DNA of 64,000 nucleotides from Ailurus styani (taxonomy: Eukaryota > Chordata > Mammalia > Carnivora > Ailuridae): assembly GCA_002007465.1 (NCBI GenBank), contig LNAC01000679.1, forward strand, positions 187,723 to 251,722. Direction: 5' to 3'. Of this stretch, positions 35,349 to 47,744 are shown piece by piece. Each line of letters opens with the position of its first letter. Within the stretch, counting starts at the first letter, position 1. The notes under the pieces were generated by a model. That model did not search any database and was not told the origin of the DNA. It saw only the letters and a list, made by a program, of their open reading frames with translations. The position numbers and the translations under genes were made by a program.

Positions 35349-35591
35349 TCACTCATTTTTTACCTTACTTAGACCTCTTCCAAACTGAGCTAATATAGCA
35401 TCAATTGATTTTTTACCTGCAACTTCAGTCTCTGTGCTTGTCCAAAAATTCTCCACTGCTGCATCCATGTAATAAAGCACGTACTCTGCATTAAACTGCA
35501 GTTGCTCAGCACTTCCCCAGGGGAAAAGAGGTATTGGGAAGAATAGCTTTCCGTTTGCATTTGTGGTATCCAATGATGGATGCAGCCTCAA
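35349..35591 (-). pseudogene. Possible retroviral-type reverse transcriptase fragment
   Basis: An 80-codon frame without stops. The frame reads 'GKLFFPIPLFPWG' (residues 14-26) and then 'YVLYYMDAAVENF' (residues 37-49). These look like the 'FF.IP' motif and the YxDD-type catalytic box of a retroviral RT, followed by 'ETEVAGK' and 'FGRGL', where class III endogenous retroviruses have similar motifs. The two boxes are only about 20 residues apart, against roughly 70 in a working RT, and the second catalytic Asp is replaced by Ala. It would therefore be an internally deleted, dead copy. No LTR is seen. A chance resemblance or a retrocopy of another gene remains possible. Confidence 0.4.
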
Positions 35592-35599
35592 TATAACTG

Positions 35600-36339
35600 A
35601 TGATTTTGATAATTTTATAATTTTATAATTTTGATTTTAATTTAATCATTTAAATTGATTTGATTTAATCAGTAAGGAGACAGTTTCTTCTTAGTGCTTC
35701 CAAATGTTCATTGTTTCCTCAAGTCCCCAGCAGCTTCCTGCCATCATCTCTGTCAAAGTGTCATGTGGCATTGTTTCGTTGTTAGAGAGCAGAGATTGTG
35801 TGAGATGAACACACATCCTAAACACATGTGCTCCTTTACCTGCATCTGCCCCAGTTCTTAACCCTTCCCAACCTTCTTAAAGGGAGGCCTTACCTTCTTA
35901 ATGACTCAGTAAATCACTTTCAGGCAGTATGATTCTCCGTGTTGGTGTAAGTCTCAGCCGGTCAAGTCAGCAGCTCTCAGGTTCAGCACCAAAATATCTC
36001 ATTTTGTTCTAATGGATTCACACATCAATTCTTTATATTGTTCCAGGATTCCAGCTTCACTTCCCTGTCCCCAGAATCTGCTTAGAAAAAGTTAAAAAAA
36101 AATTACTCTTTGTTCTCCCAGTGAAACTAAATATTTATAATGACTTATTCCAATAAGGCAGTGCTTATCATAGATGGATAAATGATTATTGCACTTACAC
36201 TAGTTTATTAATACCTTTGGAGCTGTAGGTTTTGTATTATATATGAAACTGAGAAATATATTAACATATATGTATTTATAAGAGGAATTAATCTTTGAAA
36301 GAGGATTAAATATGTGAAGTATGTTTGTATTTAATAAAA
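35600..36339. other. No gene; AT-rich direct repeats at 35605-35665
   Basis: 'ataattttataattttataa' and related short AT repeats lie just right of the RT-like frame. The rest is unique. Confidence 0.5.
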
Positions 36340-36412
36340 AGAGAAAGGAAAGGAAGGAAGGAAAGCAAAGAAGAGAAGGAGGGAGAGAGGAGTGAAGAAG
36401 GAAGGAAGGAAA
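36340..36412. repeat. Purine-rich (GGAA)n tract
   Basis: About 70 bases of nearly pure A/G on the plus strand with 'ggaaggaagg' units at both ends. Such tracts can form triplex (H-DNA) or bind ETS factors. Confidence 0.85.
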
Positions 36413-36424
36413 CAAACTTTTTTT

Positions 36425-36594
36425 TAAGATTTTATTTATTTATTTGACAGAGAGAGAGAACACAAGCAGGGAGAGTGGTAGAGGGACAAGCAGGCTCTCC
36501 AATGAGCAGGGAGCCCAATGTGGGGCTTGATCCCAGGACCCTGGGATCATGACCTGAACCAAAACCAGTTAACTGGCTGAGCCACCAAGGCACC
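36425..36594 (-). mobile_element. Can-SINE
   Basis: Reverse-oriented, right end 'gccaccaaggcacca' diverged. Flanks 'aaacaaactttttt' and 'gaaaactttttt' form a blurred TSD. It was inserted at the edge of the GGAA tract. Confidence 0.9.
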
Positions 36595-36599
36595 AGAAA

Positions 36600-38258
36600 A
36601 CTTTTTTCTTTGTTACATAATTTGCTGTTATGTCTGTTTCTCTTGTTCTTTCCTCATTAGCAAATTAGGAACAGTCTCTAATCTACCCATTTGTTAACCT
36701 TCTGTTAGAAGTGAGTTTCTTAAAGGACGTACCTTTCTAAATTATTTCACCATATTTTGATCTTTGTAATACACTTTATATGACACTAAACAGCACTTTT
36801 CTTAATGAATATTTCCTCACAATTACATGATAAGAAGTACATGAATAATATTTTTTCTATTCACATACCCAACAGCAGCAAGTACTATTTTTTGACGAAA
36901 TGCGTATTTAAGCCTAACCATAAGTAAATGGCAAAATAAAAAATTTTATTGGACTTGAGAGAAATGCTTAGAATTTCTAAAAAAGTTATTCATCTCAGTA
37001 AAATTAATAAATCTTATTCTGATGTTTTAGTGATCAAAAAAATTCTGGCAAGCTGCTTTTTACTGCAGTATGCCTTGTGATTTGTGAAAATGTTGATACA
37101 GGAAATGAGTTCTGTTCAGAGATTCATAACTGTTAAAATTATAGCAAAAAGATTAATTATGTTAGTAGTTTGAAAAGTCTATTCAGAGTTCTTATTTACA
37201 TGGCAAATCTGACCTACTTAATTAGGGGGAATATATTGGCCAGTATGAGCTTGGAGTTCCATTTCTCCTTATTTCATACACACCAAAAACTTCATTCTGA
37301 ACTATGTTCTGCTTGGATTTACATGAAGCAGCTTCTGGCTTTTTTACTGTATTCAGAAGAACAGGCATATATTGTAAGATCCAATTGCTTCTACCCTGGA
37401 ATACTGACACTGACGTATTTCCGTGGCTTTTATTTCCTTTATCTTTTCACACTAATGAAGTAAAGGTCTTGTGGGTTCTAAAAGGAAAAGGTTGTTTTAA
37501 GACCTCATCAGTTTGAAGTCTCAAAATCCTTCTTATAAATAAATATAAGGGACATAGTGTTATGAAACAGATTCCAAAATTAATGTCAGTTTGATTATTT
37601 GTTTGGTAGTAGATATTGATGACAGCCATCTGAATACCACTGCAGAACTCAGTTTTTCAGCTGCCAAATGCGTTGGCTACTGATGTATGACTTTTGTGTC
37701 CCTTACTGGGAAAGCCATCCTCATATATTAACTGACTGATTGAGACAATGCGAACAGATCCTTGTTTGATGGAGCACGGTTCTCTAGGGCCATCCCTTTT
37801 TCCCAGTTCCCCTTATGTTTGACTGAGGTCACCAATACAAATGCATGTAGTTCCACTTCTGCCTTTGCCAAATCCTGCTTTCCTCCTCCTTCCCTCACAT
37901 GGTTATTCTAGAGAGAACTCCCTAATAACTCTCCAGTAAACCAGCTACATGCATATCTCAAAATCTCAAAGCCTGTTTCTCTGAGAAATCAACCACTTGT
38001 TGTCCAAAATCAGTTGTAGGAGGCAGAACCTAAAATGACCTTTTGAAGTTGGTTGGTAATTAGGAAAATGAATTGTTAAACTTTTAATGATGATGGATTT
38101 GGATGAGGCAATGAGAAAAGGAACTGTACTCTCAGGCAATTGAGAAATACTGAAGATAGTAATTATAAGGACCATGTTGCTGTTGCTGTGACAATTGATA
38201 CATTAGAGAATGACCATGGCAGATTGAGGGTGATTAGTCATCAATTCCAAACTCTTAG
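36600..38258. other. No recognisable feature
   Basis: Unique sequence. Open frames on both strands at 37170-37516 (up to 97 codons) lack any recognisable domain. Confidence 0.5.
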
Positions 38259-38275
38259 TCTTCCAGTATCTTTCT

Positions 38276-38477
38276 TTTTTTTTTAATATTTTATTTATTC
38301 ATTTGACACAGAGAGAGATTACAAGTAGGCAGAGAGGCAGGCAGAGAGAGAGGAGAGAGGAGGAAGCAGGCTCCCCGCTGAGCAGAGAGCCCGATGTGGG
38401 CCTCAATCCCAGGACCCTGGGATCATGACCTGAGCCGAAGGCAGCGGCTTCAACCCACTGAGCCACCCAGGCGCCCA
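38276..38477 (-). mobile_element. Can-SINE (young type)
   Basis: Reverse-oriented full SINE. Perfect 17-bp TSD 'tcttccagtatctttct' at 38259-38275 and 38478-38494. Confidence 0.96.
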
Positions 38478-38494
38478 TCTTCCAGTATCTTTCT

Positions 38495-39159
38495 GATAAA
38501 GATATTTTTCATCTCTTTTAGCCAAAGGCCAGAAGAGCTTCAGAACAGGCCCGGGGCTTATTTATAGTTATAGAAGACTTACAGAAGAGGTTGAATTCTC
38601 AGCCTCCAAAAATTAAAGACACCAAGGTCAGAGACCTGCCTGGGAAGTAATGGGACTCTGAGACATCGGGTGAGCACATCTGGGTGTATACACTAAGAAT
38701 CTTAAATCCTCAGATTAGTCTTGAATCCTCTGAGACTTTTGAAGTCACTCACTGCTTGTTGATAAAGAATGATTAATCCCAGTGGTATTCTGGTCAATGT
38801 TTAGCCACCATCTGAGAAGAAAATCAAATTAACAAATAAGCAAAGCCCTGCTTGGTAGCATTTGCTCACTTGCATGATGTAAATACTCACCCTGTGATCC
38901 ATTTCAAGCTACCAACAGCTTAACAGTAGCTCACAAAATTCCTGGAATGTATAGCAGTTGTCTCTTATGAGAAAGCCAGTCCTGGTACATCACAGAAGCA
39001 GGTAATATGTGTCCCACTCATGATCTCTTCCCCTCGCCACCACAAAAAATAGAGCATGACACCAAGTTAAGTCATAATATAATCTGACTGGGGACGTGTT
39101 TGGTTAAGAGAAGAAAGGGACTTTATCTTGAAGGAGCTGCCTGATTTTGGTAATAGGTA
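38495..39159. other. Unassigned; possibly upstream part of the retrovirus remnant
   Basis: No clear motif is seen. The position directly before the pol remnant makes decayed gag or 5' pol sequence possible, but I cannot show it. Confidence 0.3.
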
Positions 39160-42100
39160 CAGTCAACCACAGGGATTGACTAAATGGCACTGGTTGACCA
39201 TGTGCTGGCTATGGGACTAGATCTTAGGGTATCAGAACACAGGATGTTGGGCCAGAACATAAAGTTAGATGTAGAGTGTATTGCTACAGGAACACTCTTC
39301 AGTGATACACAATTTATCATTCCGGAAAGGACCTTGAGAGATGGCACTGACTCTTTGCTGGCATGGTCTTAGAGGTTTAGAGAAAGCAAAGACACACACA
39401 AAATGAAATAGAAATTTCAGAACTGCCATGGCTGACAGGCGAATAAATGATCAAAAGAGACTCAGAGAGATGGACATACCATATATACCATAGTATTTTT
39501 TTAAAGATTTTATTTATTTATTTGACACAGAGAGAGATCACAAGTAAGCAGAGAGACAAGCAGAGGAAGAGGGGGAAGCAGGCTTCCCTCTGAGCAGAGA
39601 TCCCAATGCGGGGCTCAATCCCAGGACCCTAAGATCATCGCCTGAGCTGAAGGCAGAGGCTTAACCCACTGAGCCATCCAGGCGCCCCTTATACCATAGT
39701 ATTTTGCCAGAACAAATGATTATGGACTATGGAAGAATCCAGAAGATACTCTCTTTACCAAGGTGATCATGGCACATTGGTGAATGGGACAGAAATACTC
39801 TTCAGAAACATGAAAACTCTTCCAGAAACTTCTCTGGAGACCAGGACAACCAACAGATGCTGTTGTAGGAGTGGTCTTCCTAATAACAATAAAGATCATA
39901 GGATTGCAAAGTAATGGTAGCAAAGTGGTGACATTTACCTGACAGAAGCCAAGTCAGTGTTGTTATCAAAACAAATGGCAAGGACCAAGTGACTTCTTAG
40001 GTGTCAGATCCACAGAAAACTGTGGAAATGCTTTATGGGAAGTGTTGCAAGTACAGTGGAGAACTTGATAAGACATGCACTCTAGGGCTACGGTGGTATT
40101 GACAGATACTAAGTAGATTCAGAGGCTTGTCATATCAGAGAGTGTTTTACGTGTCCAGTGGTCTGAGACTTTATAGAGCATCCTCTTTAAAATAAAACAC
40201 CATGCCTAGTAGACCTCTTCACATTCTGGAGGCACGAAATTCTACCCTTTGGAATCTTGCCCAAACCCATTTACTAAATGATATAAAAGATTGTCTGGTT
40301 TGAGTGTAATTGGTCTCTGAAACATACCCAGACTGTCATGCAGGACACTCTGCCTCATGGGCCATCAGACTTGGTCTTCTGTATAGTTTCTGAGATATTT
40401 GTTATGGGGAAAAACCTCTTGTAGAATTTATAGCAAGCACCAATAGGATAATCACAATGTAAACTTATAGGATTCTGGAGAAGGACAGTGCAATCTGTAA
40501 CAGATCATCTCACACCAGACAGAAAATAGCTTGTAGTATTGGCTGGGCCCTGATGGAATTGGGGTGCCTGGCCATTACACATCCAGAGGCCATGCAGTCG
40601 GAATGGCCCCTGTGGGATGGATTCTGTCAGACCCACTGAATTATAAGTTGAGCAAGCCCAGTAGTATCCTTGATAAGATGGAAGTAGTACAGTTGGAATG
40701 AAGGTCAAACATAGTGTGTGACTAGGTGGCTTGAGCTTCTATGTTACCTACCACAATTGTACCCGGGCCTCTCCTGCAGTTCACACATACAGCCATTTTG
40801 TAGTAGGGTTCCTTTATGAGCAGCTTACAGAAGAGAAAAAAAGATAGGTATGGGTCATGGAGCTCAGTATGTGAGTGGAAGCTGAAAAGAAGAGTGTGGC
40901 TACACTCAGCCTTATGGGTGTCTTTGAAAGACAGGGTTTAGGGACTATCGTCATAATAGGCAGACTTTTGGTCAGTGAACCTGGTTATCCAAATTGTGGG
41001 GGAAAAGAAATATTCTAAGATAATATATGAAGACTCCTAGTACTCAATGGTTTGGCCCTTGAAGACTCAAGGCCTTGGAAGGAGAAAAATGAGGAGGGTA
41101 AGGACAGAGTTTGGGGTAAGACGCATGTTGATGGGACAGTGGTAGTAAATATGAAACATATAATCTTCCACCATGGAAAAGGCATTTTATATCCAAGTAA
41201 ACTAAATGTCTCAAGTTCATTTCAGCTAGTCTCTGCATCTGGCTTTGCAGCGCTCACACACTAGGCTTGTGAACACAGTAGCCATTGTGTCAGGAACAAG
41301 CCTATGCATAGGACCACTCATATGTGCTTCCACAGCCTTCACCTCAAGATTAGCACCTCTGCTGCTAAACATCCAAACTTCCAGCAAAAAGGAACAGTGC
41401 TATACCCTTGAAATGGTCCCATTCCTCAGGGAAACCAACTAGTTATATTGTGGCAAGCTGACTAAATTAGATAATTTCACCGTGAAACCTCAGTAGTGCA
41501 TCTCGACTATATTCAGCATAGTCTTCCCTGCCCTCCCCCACCCAGGCCTCAAGTAACACCACCCTCAGAAACTTAAAACATTTTTAGTCTGCAAACAAAT
41601 GAACCACATAACCTCACATCAGACCAAGGGATCCATATTACAGTCAAAGAGGTATGGCAGGGGAAACATGACCAGAGTATCCACTGGTTCTGTCTACACA
41701 TACCAAACACCCCAAAGTTGCCAATGGATAGAGCAATGGAACAATCATTTAGAAGTACAGGCGAGATGCCATCTTGGAAATGGTAACTGAGAGGGTGGGG
41801 AACTATCTCCAAGGTTGTACAATACATCTGAAGTCAACAGTTATTGTATGGTGTCTCCAATATGTCTTGTTTCCAATAGTAGTATCTATGTTCAGGGAGT
41901 AGGAGTAGGAATTATCTCACTTATCATCACTTCCAGTGACCCACTTGGGAAATCTGTGTTCACTCTACTATAATTCTAGGATCTATACCCAAAAGGGGCA
42001 TACTCTAATCCAGGGACAGAGCAAAAATCCCATAAACTGTAATCGGTGGAACCCACACACTCACGTTAGACTCCTTATACAAAGAGACCTATAGGGAAAG

Positions 42101-42190
42101 GAAGAGCAGGAGTCACCATCCTGGCAAAGGAAAATAGCTCTATCATAAGGAGATAGAACAGGTGTTATGAATAAATGTGGTTTGCCACTC
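39160..42190 (+). pseudogene. Decayed class III (ERVL-type) endogenous retrovirus pol region
   Basis: The order on the plus strand fits an ERVL pol. The RT end is near 39940-40020 ('gtgacttcttaggtgtcaga'). The RT/RNase H connection lies near 40130-40340 ('cattctggaggcacgaaatt', 'cttgcccaaacccatttact'). RNase H is at about 40430-41120 ('ttggctgggccctgatggaa'). The last third of the integrase core is at about 41670-41960, with 'IHWFCLHIPNTPKLP' readable at 41675-41719. A dUTPase-like tail ends near 42180. All frames carry stops and shifts, and a stretch between 40185 and 40205 looks deleted. No env was seen, as usual for ERVL. A SINE breaks it at 39500-39689. LTRs were not identified. The part left of 39940 is the least certain. 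Confidence 0.72.
39500..39689 (-). mobile_element. Can-SINE inside ERVL remnant
   Basis: Reverse-oriented SINE ending 'gccatccaggcgcccc' with a 16-bp perfect TSD, 'tataccatagtatttt', at 39484-39499 and 39690-39705. Confidence 0.96.
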
Positions 42191-42195
42191 TGTCA

Positions 42196-42560
42196 GGCAG
42201 GGCTCATCCAAAGAAATAGAACCCATAGGCAATATATACTAAGAGATTTCTTGCAAGAAATTGACTTCCATGTTTGTAGGCCCTGGCAAGGAAAGCCCCA
42301 TATCCGTAGGGCAAGCTGTCAGAAACAGCAGGCTAGAAATGTTGGGCACGAGCTGAAGCTGCCATCCACAGGTCGAATGTCTTCTTCCTCCAGGAGGCCT
42401 TGGCTCTGTCTTTAAGGCCTTTCAAAGTGATTGAATCAGGCCCACCCAGAACGTTGTGGATCATCTCCCTTAAGATCAACTGATTGTGAATTTTAAGCAC
42501 ATCTGCAAAATATGGTCATAGCAACTCTACAGTAGTATTTGATTAAATAGCTGAGGACTT
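42196..42560 (-). repeat. Ancient interspersed repeat (old L1-like 3' end)
   Basis: The plus strand runs 'ccaaagaaatagaacccata', 'aggcctttcaaagtgattga', 'atcaggcccacccagaacgt'. This follows the antisense order of a well-known old mammalian repeat that ends with 'gttctgtttctctgg'-type text on its own strand. A second copy lies at 47745-48020. Family name not certain. Confidence 0.55.
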
Positions 42561-44810
42561 TCGACTACCCTGGTTGACCCATGAAAAAGACAAGCACAGT
42601 CACTCTTACTCCGTTTGGGACTGAGGAAGGGATGTTATGAGGGTTAAAAGCTGTAGCCAGGCATTATCCTCAGCCAAAGAGGAGCTTTGCCTGAGACTGC
42701 GCTCCTTTTCTGGTGGAATCTTCCTCCAATGACTAGTCTTTGTGGAGATGCACAGTTTTAGGACTCCCCATGTACAAGACTTTTGGGGAAATCCTCTGAG
42801 GAGCAACACCACTGAGAGACAAAGGAAGCAGGGGTAGAAAGAGGGAGAGATTGAATTGCCCTGCAGTGACAACAGAACTTAGTCACCGATTCAGCTAAAT
42901 GACAGGGCCTATGGAACATGCTGACAGTGGGCAGTTGTTAAGAAAAAAAAAGTTTGAGGGTTTTTTGTTTTTGTTTTTGTTTTTAGCGAAATCTCTGATT
43001 TTGATGAAAATAGCAAGGTTGACCTGAAACAAAGCCTTATAGGCTTATAACTTTGCTCACCTTTCTTAGAATCTAGGCCAGTAGATTCTTATAAATAAAT
43101 AACTAGCCCAACAGTAGGTAAGGATTATGATGCTGTAAAGGAAATCAGATAATATTCACTTTCTAGAAACTATTTTTAGACTCTTATCATAATTTCCAAT
43201 TTGAACTTGAAAGCAATCCATAGGGTGACTCTTCGTGGAATATATATAAAGTAAGGCAGGCAGGCCATGGAGAAGAGTCCAACAGAATGGTTTCCTCAGC
43301 AACGATCTTATCCATACACCCAGTGTTTCTCCTCCCCTCCTGTTTCTCTTTGACAAAAAATTAAAAAAAAATAAGAGTTCGCTCTAATATATTTGGAAGT
43401 TAACAGAATCTAATCTGAGCTTGATTCATTATGACAGACGGTGGGTGGTATAAATACCAGGAAAGATGCTATATTCATGCAAACTGACAAATCCTTAGCT
43501 TTACCTCTAAACTCAGATGTCTCTCAGTGAGCTTGCACATCCTGCACTCAAGTTGGAATCATGCATCCCTATCTGGTAAGTTCAGAAGAGCTGTCTTATT
43601 ATTCATGACTAAAGATAAGTACTTTCATAAAATTTCCTTCGCCAATGCAATTCATTAGTCTGTCCTAAACAGGGTAGCCACCAACTGTGTTCTTAGACAA
43701 TTATCGACCCATTCCATGAATTATATATATGTTATTGTTGCATGTGGCCACGTCCTGTAGTTTTCATAATGCAGTGCTCTATTTCTCTAACTCAAATAAA
43801 TCATGATACGGAACAGAGAGGAAATCTTGATTCAAAAGCCATTATCAAGAACCATTTAATCTATTTGAATAGTTTGCCGGCATAGGATTTTTCTCTTGCT
43901 GAGCTCTAAATCTTAGGCGTCCTTAAAGTGACCAGTGTCTTTAGACTACAGTAGTAGTACTTTGAGTTTGCCATTCCTTAACAGTGCCATCAGAACAAGT
44001 AAGTAGGTGCTTTCCTGGCAAAATACATGAAGAAGCAATGACTCGCTAGTGTTATGAAGAGCTATAGACTATCCAGAAAGAAGGCGCTCTTTTATTTATT
44101 TTGGAATGGTGTTTAGGTGATTTTCAGAAAACCAATATTAACTTCCATAAAATACCCGTAAGACTTGTCAGAGAAACAATACCATTAAAATTGCTTTAAC
44201 TGTGAGGAACTCTTAGGAAAGAAAAGGAAAATTATAGGCCAATAATTAATATTACATGGGGCAGTTTCAGGGAACCATAAAGTAGATTTTATAGAGCTTA
44301 GGGAAACGCTTCCACCATGACTGTTGCCATCAAGGATTTTATGACAATATGGAACCAAGTTGTAAACTCCTCAAGAGCAGAGACCTTGAAAAGTCTCCTA
44401 AGTACTTCTCAAACAGCCCACACCGGGCTGGGTACCCCATTGCTCTCAGACCAGTCACCATAAAACTGTGTCTGGTCATTCCCAGATGACACAACTCCCT
44501 ACAGTTTTGATGATTTCCAATGTGAGAAAGATTTGATCCAAGACTGGCATTCCTCCACCTTTAAGCAAGTACCCTATAAAGTGAGACTCCTCTCAGGAAA
44601 CTTTAGCCGCCTTCTTTGGTAACTTCAGCTCAAGGGCCTAACTCTTCTCTGTCATCCATAAACTATAGTTCACAAGAAATCTCCTTTCACATTTAAACCA
44701 AAACTAATGTACAGACCCTTTCCTGTAATCCATAACACAGGAGACAGTTCTTTCCACCTCTTCCAATGTAACCTGTGACTGTTATGCAGGCCCAGTGTGA
44801 AATAGTGTGG
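42561..44810. other. No recognisable feature
   Basis: Mostly unique. T-rich (GTTTTT)n at 42960-42986. A TATA-like word 'ggtataaatacc' at 43447-43458 has no gene downstream. Confidence 0.45.
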
Positions 44811-44872
44811 GTTTTTTGTTTGTTTGTTTTTTTGTGCTTTTTTTTTGGTTTTTTGTTTTTGTTTTTGTTTGA
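44811..44872. repeat. (GTTT)n low-complexity tract
   Basis: T-rich run with G every four to six bases. Confidence 0.9.
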
Positions 44873-45400
44873 ATACTGTCCTGATCCTGGTTTGGAGGAC
44901 TGGTTAGGGGCTAGTCGGAACTATTCCTGATCAGCTGATGAAGTCTGCACTCTAGCAACTTCCTTCTGACACTCTAGGCCATTAGGTACTAGCCTTGATC
45001 TTCCCGGGACCAGATACCAAACAACTAGGGAGAACCTCATGCCTAGTAGCCAGAGGAATTATTCAAGTTAGTGCACAGGGAGCCCAAAAAACCTAGCTGA
45101 CCCCATTCCACTTGTCACACCTATGCTGCCCCTTATGGTTCCTGCTTGCTGCTTTCCTGTCCCTGGACAGAAAGAAGCCCCTGTGAGTGTGCTCCAGGTT
45201 GGTAGCTTGCTCTCCTTTGGAACTGTGAGTAACCGAATTCTGCCTTTCTTTTATCCAAGTACCATTAGGTTGTGTCCCACAGACAGAGGAATCGTGAAAT
45301 CTTATAAACCACCCTGCCACCAGCATCATAACCCAAAATTTAAAGTCAGCCCTTCCCTGCCCATAATCTGCAAGCATCATCACTCAGTCTGCTAATTCTA
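44873..45400 (+). repeat. Possible solitary LTR remnant
   Basis: The stretch 45080-45300 has LTR-like style: pyrimidine-rich 'cttgctgctttcctgtccct', then 'gctctcctttggaactgtga' before a T/C-rich end, like an R-U5 region. Mirror open frames on both strands (90 and 96 codons) fit unselected, GC-balanced sequence. Without a partner LTR or TSD this is tentative. Confidence 0.28.
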
Positions 45401-46785
45401 ATCTGTAATGCTATGATGGTAAAATAAATACATGTATATCATTTATATCATATTTTCTCATATGAGATTGTTTACTTACAATATATCGTGATAACTATCG
45501 ACCTTATTGATTCTCCTGATCATCACCTTCCTGTGGAAACTCTGTAGTTTTATACATAACTAAAAACAGTCTTTTAAATAAATATAAGGGTTTTAACTTT
45601 AATCTCTTTCTGAAAGACTTAACACTGTCTTCTACCTCTCTTTTCCTAAAATTATCACATAAAACTATCCTAATTCTCTTTTCCTGCAATTTGTATTCCT
45701 TCATTATATTTTTCTGTTGTACCATTCTCATTCAATAAGTACTAAGCTTTTACTTTGTGCTAGATACTTTAGTAGGCAGAAGATAAGCATTGAAATAGAG
45801 ACCTGTAATTTCTGCTGCTACGGTTTACAAGCTGGTGAAGGAATTAAGGATTTACTCTCAATGCCCATTGCATTGGAGATATGATCTCTCTCACATCTTA
45901 ACTTGCTTCCTTATAATTCCTAAACATCCCTACTTTATTTGCTTCCAGCTTATATTTTTCTTCATTCATGCATGCATGAATTTAGCCATTCATCCTTTTC
46001 TTCCTCAGAGAAGTTCTTATAGTCATCATTTTTTTCATGCTAATAAAGCATACTGCCTTTTTCTTCTTCTTTTTAATGTGAACTGTCTTACCTATGTCTC
46101 CTGAGATTTTCTTCTTTTCTGTATTTATTCATTTCTTTTTTTCTACCTGAAATCACCTTTCCTCCATCTTCTATCTCCCCATCTCCAAATTTGGCAAAAC
46201 ATCAAAGATTGAGTATAAAATATCATTCATATAATGCTTCACATTTACTTAAATGCTACACACAAATTGGGAGCTGTTTCTTCCTTTTCTGAAAATCAAT
46301 ATTATGATCTGTGTCATACATTGTATACTAGTTACTCCATTTTAATTATTAGAGTTTCCATTTGCGTGAATGTGGGTGTGTGGATACAGATGCGTTTTTC
46401 TTGCATATCTAGCTCTAAGGGAAGATTTGTCTGATTCTTCTTCATTTCCCTGGGGGAGATGTGCTTATTGGCAGATAGCTCAATCTTTTAGTTTAAATTT
46501 AGTTGGTACTCAGTACATATTTGTTGAGTAAAGAGATCTATGGTCCTTATCATTTTTCACTTTATTCTGAGTCAAATTGAATTCACAGATAAAAATTGGC
46601 TACTATCAAATCCTTGCAGCTATATTTCACACAGAGAAGTTGTCATGTGACCAGTACTGGTCACTTATTTTGTTGTATATCTTATGCTAAAGAAATCAGA
46701 TAAAAATAAGTTAATATTCTGACTTGTTTCATAACTTCTATGTTCCTCTTTCCCTTTCCTACAAAATCTTTCTTCAGAGAGGCCA
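45401..46785. other. No gene; weak L2-type traces
   Basis: 'gtactaagcttttactttgt' (45738-45757) and 'tcatttctttttttctacct' near 46130, with 'actcagtacatatttgttga' (46508-46527), recall L2/MIR-era repeats. Nothing is firm. Confidence 0.4.
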
Positions 46786-46789
46786 ATCT

Positions 46790-47110
46790 CTATTTGAAAA
46801 TGTAAAATTTTAAAATTATGGTCTATCTACTCAGCAGAATGTTGTATAGCAATTAAAACTGATGGTTGCTAAGCCTGTTATCATAAGCACATGACTCATG
46901 TTTATGGTATCCTAATCACAGAAATTTGGGAATAGACATCATAACATGTATTACTACTATGTAAAGAAAATGTCTGAGAGGAACATTTAGAAGAAAACAC
47001 TCAAATGATAGCAATAAATGTTTGTAATGGTAGATTCGTGTGGTTTTAATGTCCTTTCCTTATGTTAGAATATTTATGATGGGATATTACTTTTACATTT
47101 AGAAAACTAA
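46790..47110 (+). mobile_element. Old L1 3' end remnant
   Basis: Contains 'aattatggtctatctactca' (46814-46833) and 'gttgtatagcaattaaaact', as in the last part of L1M elements. Weakly preserved. Confidence 0.5.
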
Positions 47111-47429
47111 ATGTTAAAGTAGTAGTGATGCAGTATCATTGTGAAAAACATCAGTTTTACTTTCAAAATGTTAAAGCTTTTCACAGGAAAATATAATAGT
47201 TAAAGAGTTCAGGAAGTAAAATCATAGTTTCACAAAATTGGTCTGAAATGCAATCCAAATTACACATGACTCGAAGAATTTAAATTTGCAGTTACTCTCC
47301 TTATTCCAGTGCGTGGAATCTACACTGGCTTTTGCTGAATGAATCCCTCAGATCTGTCATAGGCAATGGAACTAAAACTTCTGCTTATATTGTAGAGAGC
47401 CCCAAGTCATCAGAATATTTCTTTGAAGT

Positions 47430-47473
47430 TATGGATATATATGTATGTGTGTGTGCATGTGTGTGTGTATGCA
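47430..47473. repeat. (TATG/TG)n tract
   Basis: Alternating pyrimidine-purine run 'atatatgtatgtgtgtgtg' and 'catgtgtgtgtgtatgca'. Confidence 0.85.
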
Positions 47474-47744
47474 TCCAGTCTCAGCATCAAATTGCAGCCA
47501 TCATACTATAATGTCTAATTTGGAAATCAGCAATAATTTTTTCTTGACCTATATAAATGAATTTTGGGTTGCTCCTACGTGTAGCCAAATGACCATGCAT
47601 GAACTCCAAGGATTGCAGTAATAAAATTCAAATAAAGGAAAAATTACAGTTGTTCTGGTAACATAAGTAAGGCTAACATGCCCCATCAATAAATTTAAAC
47701 TAAAATTTTGAGGTATTTGAGAACAGTCTACCTGCCATTCAGCC

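Noticed and set aside
43447..43458. TATA-like 'ggtataaatacc'
   Set aside because: No gene, transcript structure or initiator downstream.
45093..45395. Mirror frames of 90 and 96 codons on both strands
   Set aside because: Open on both strands in GC-balanced sequence; no domain seen. Better explained by an LTR-like or neutral segment.
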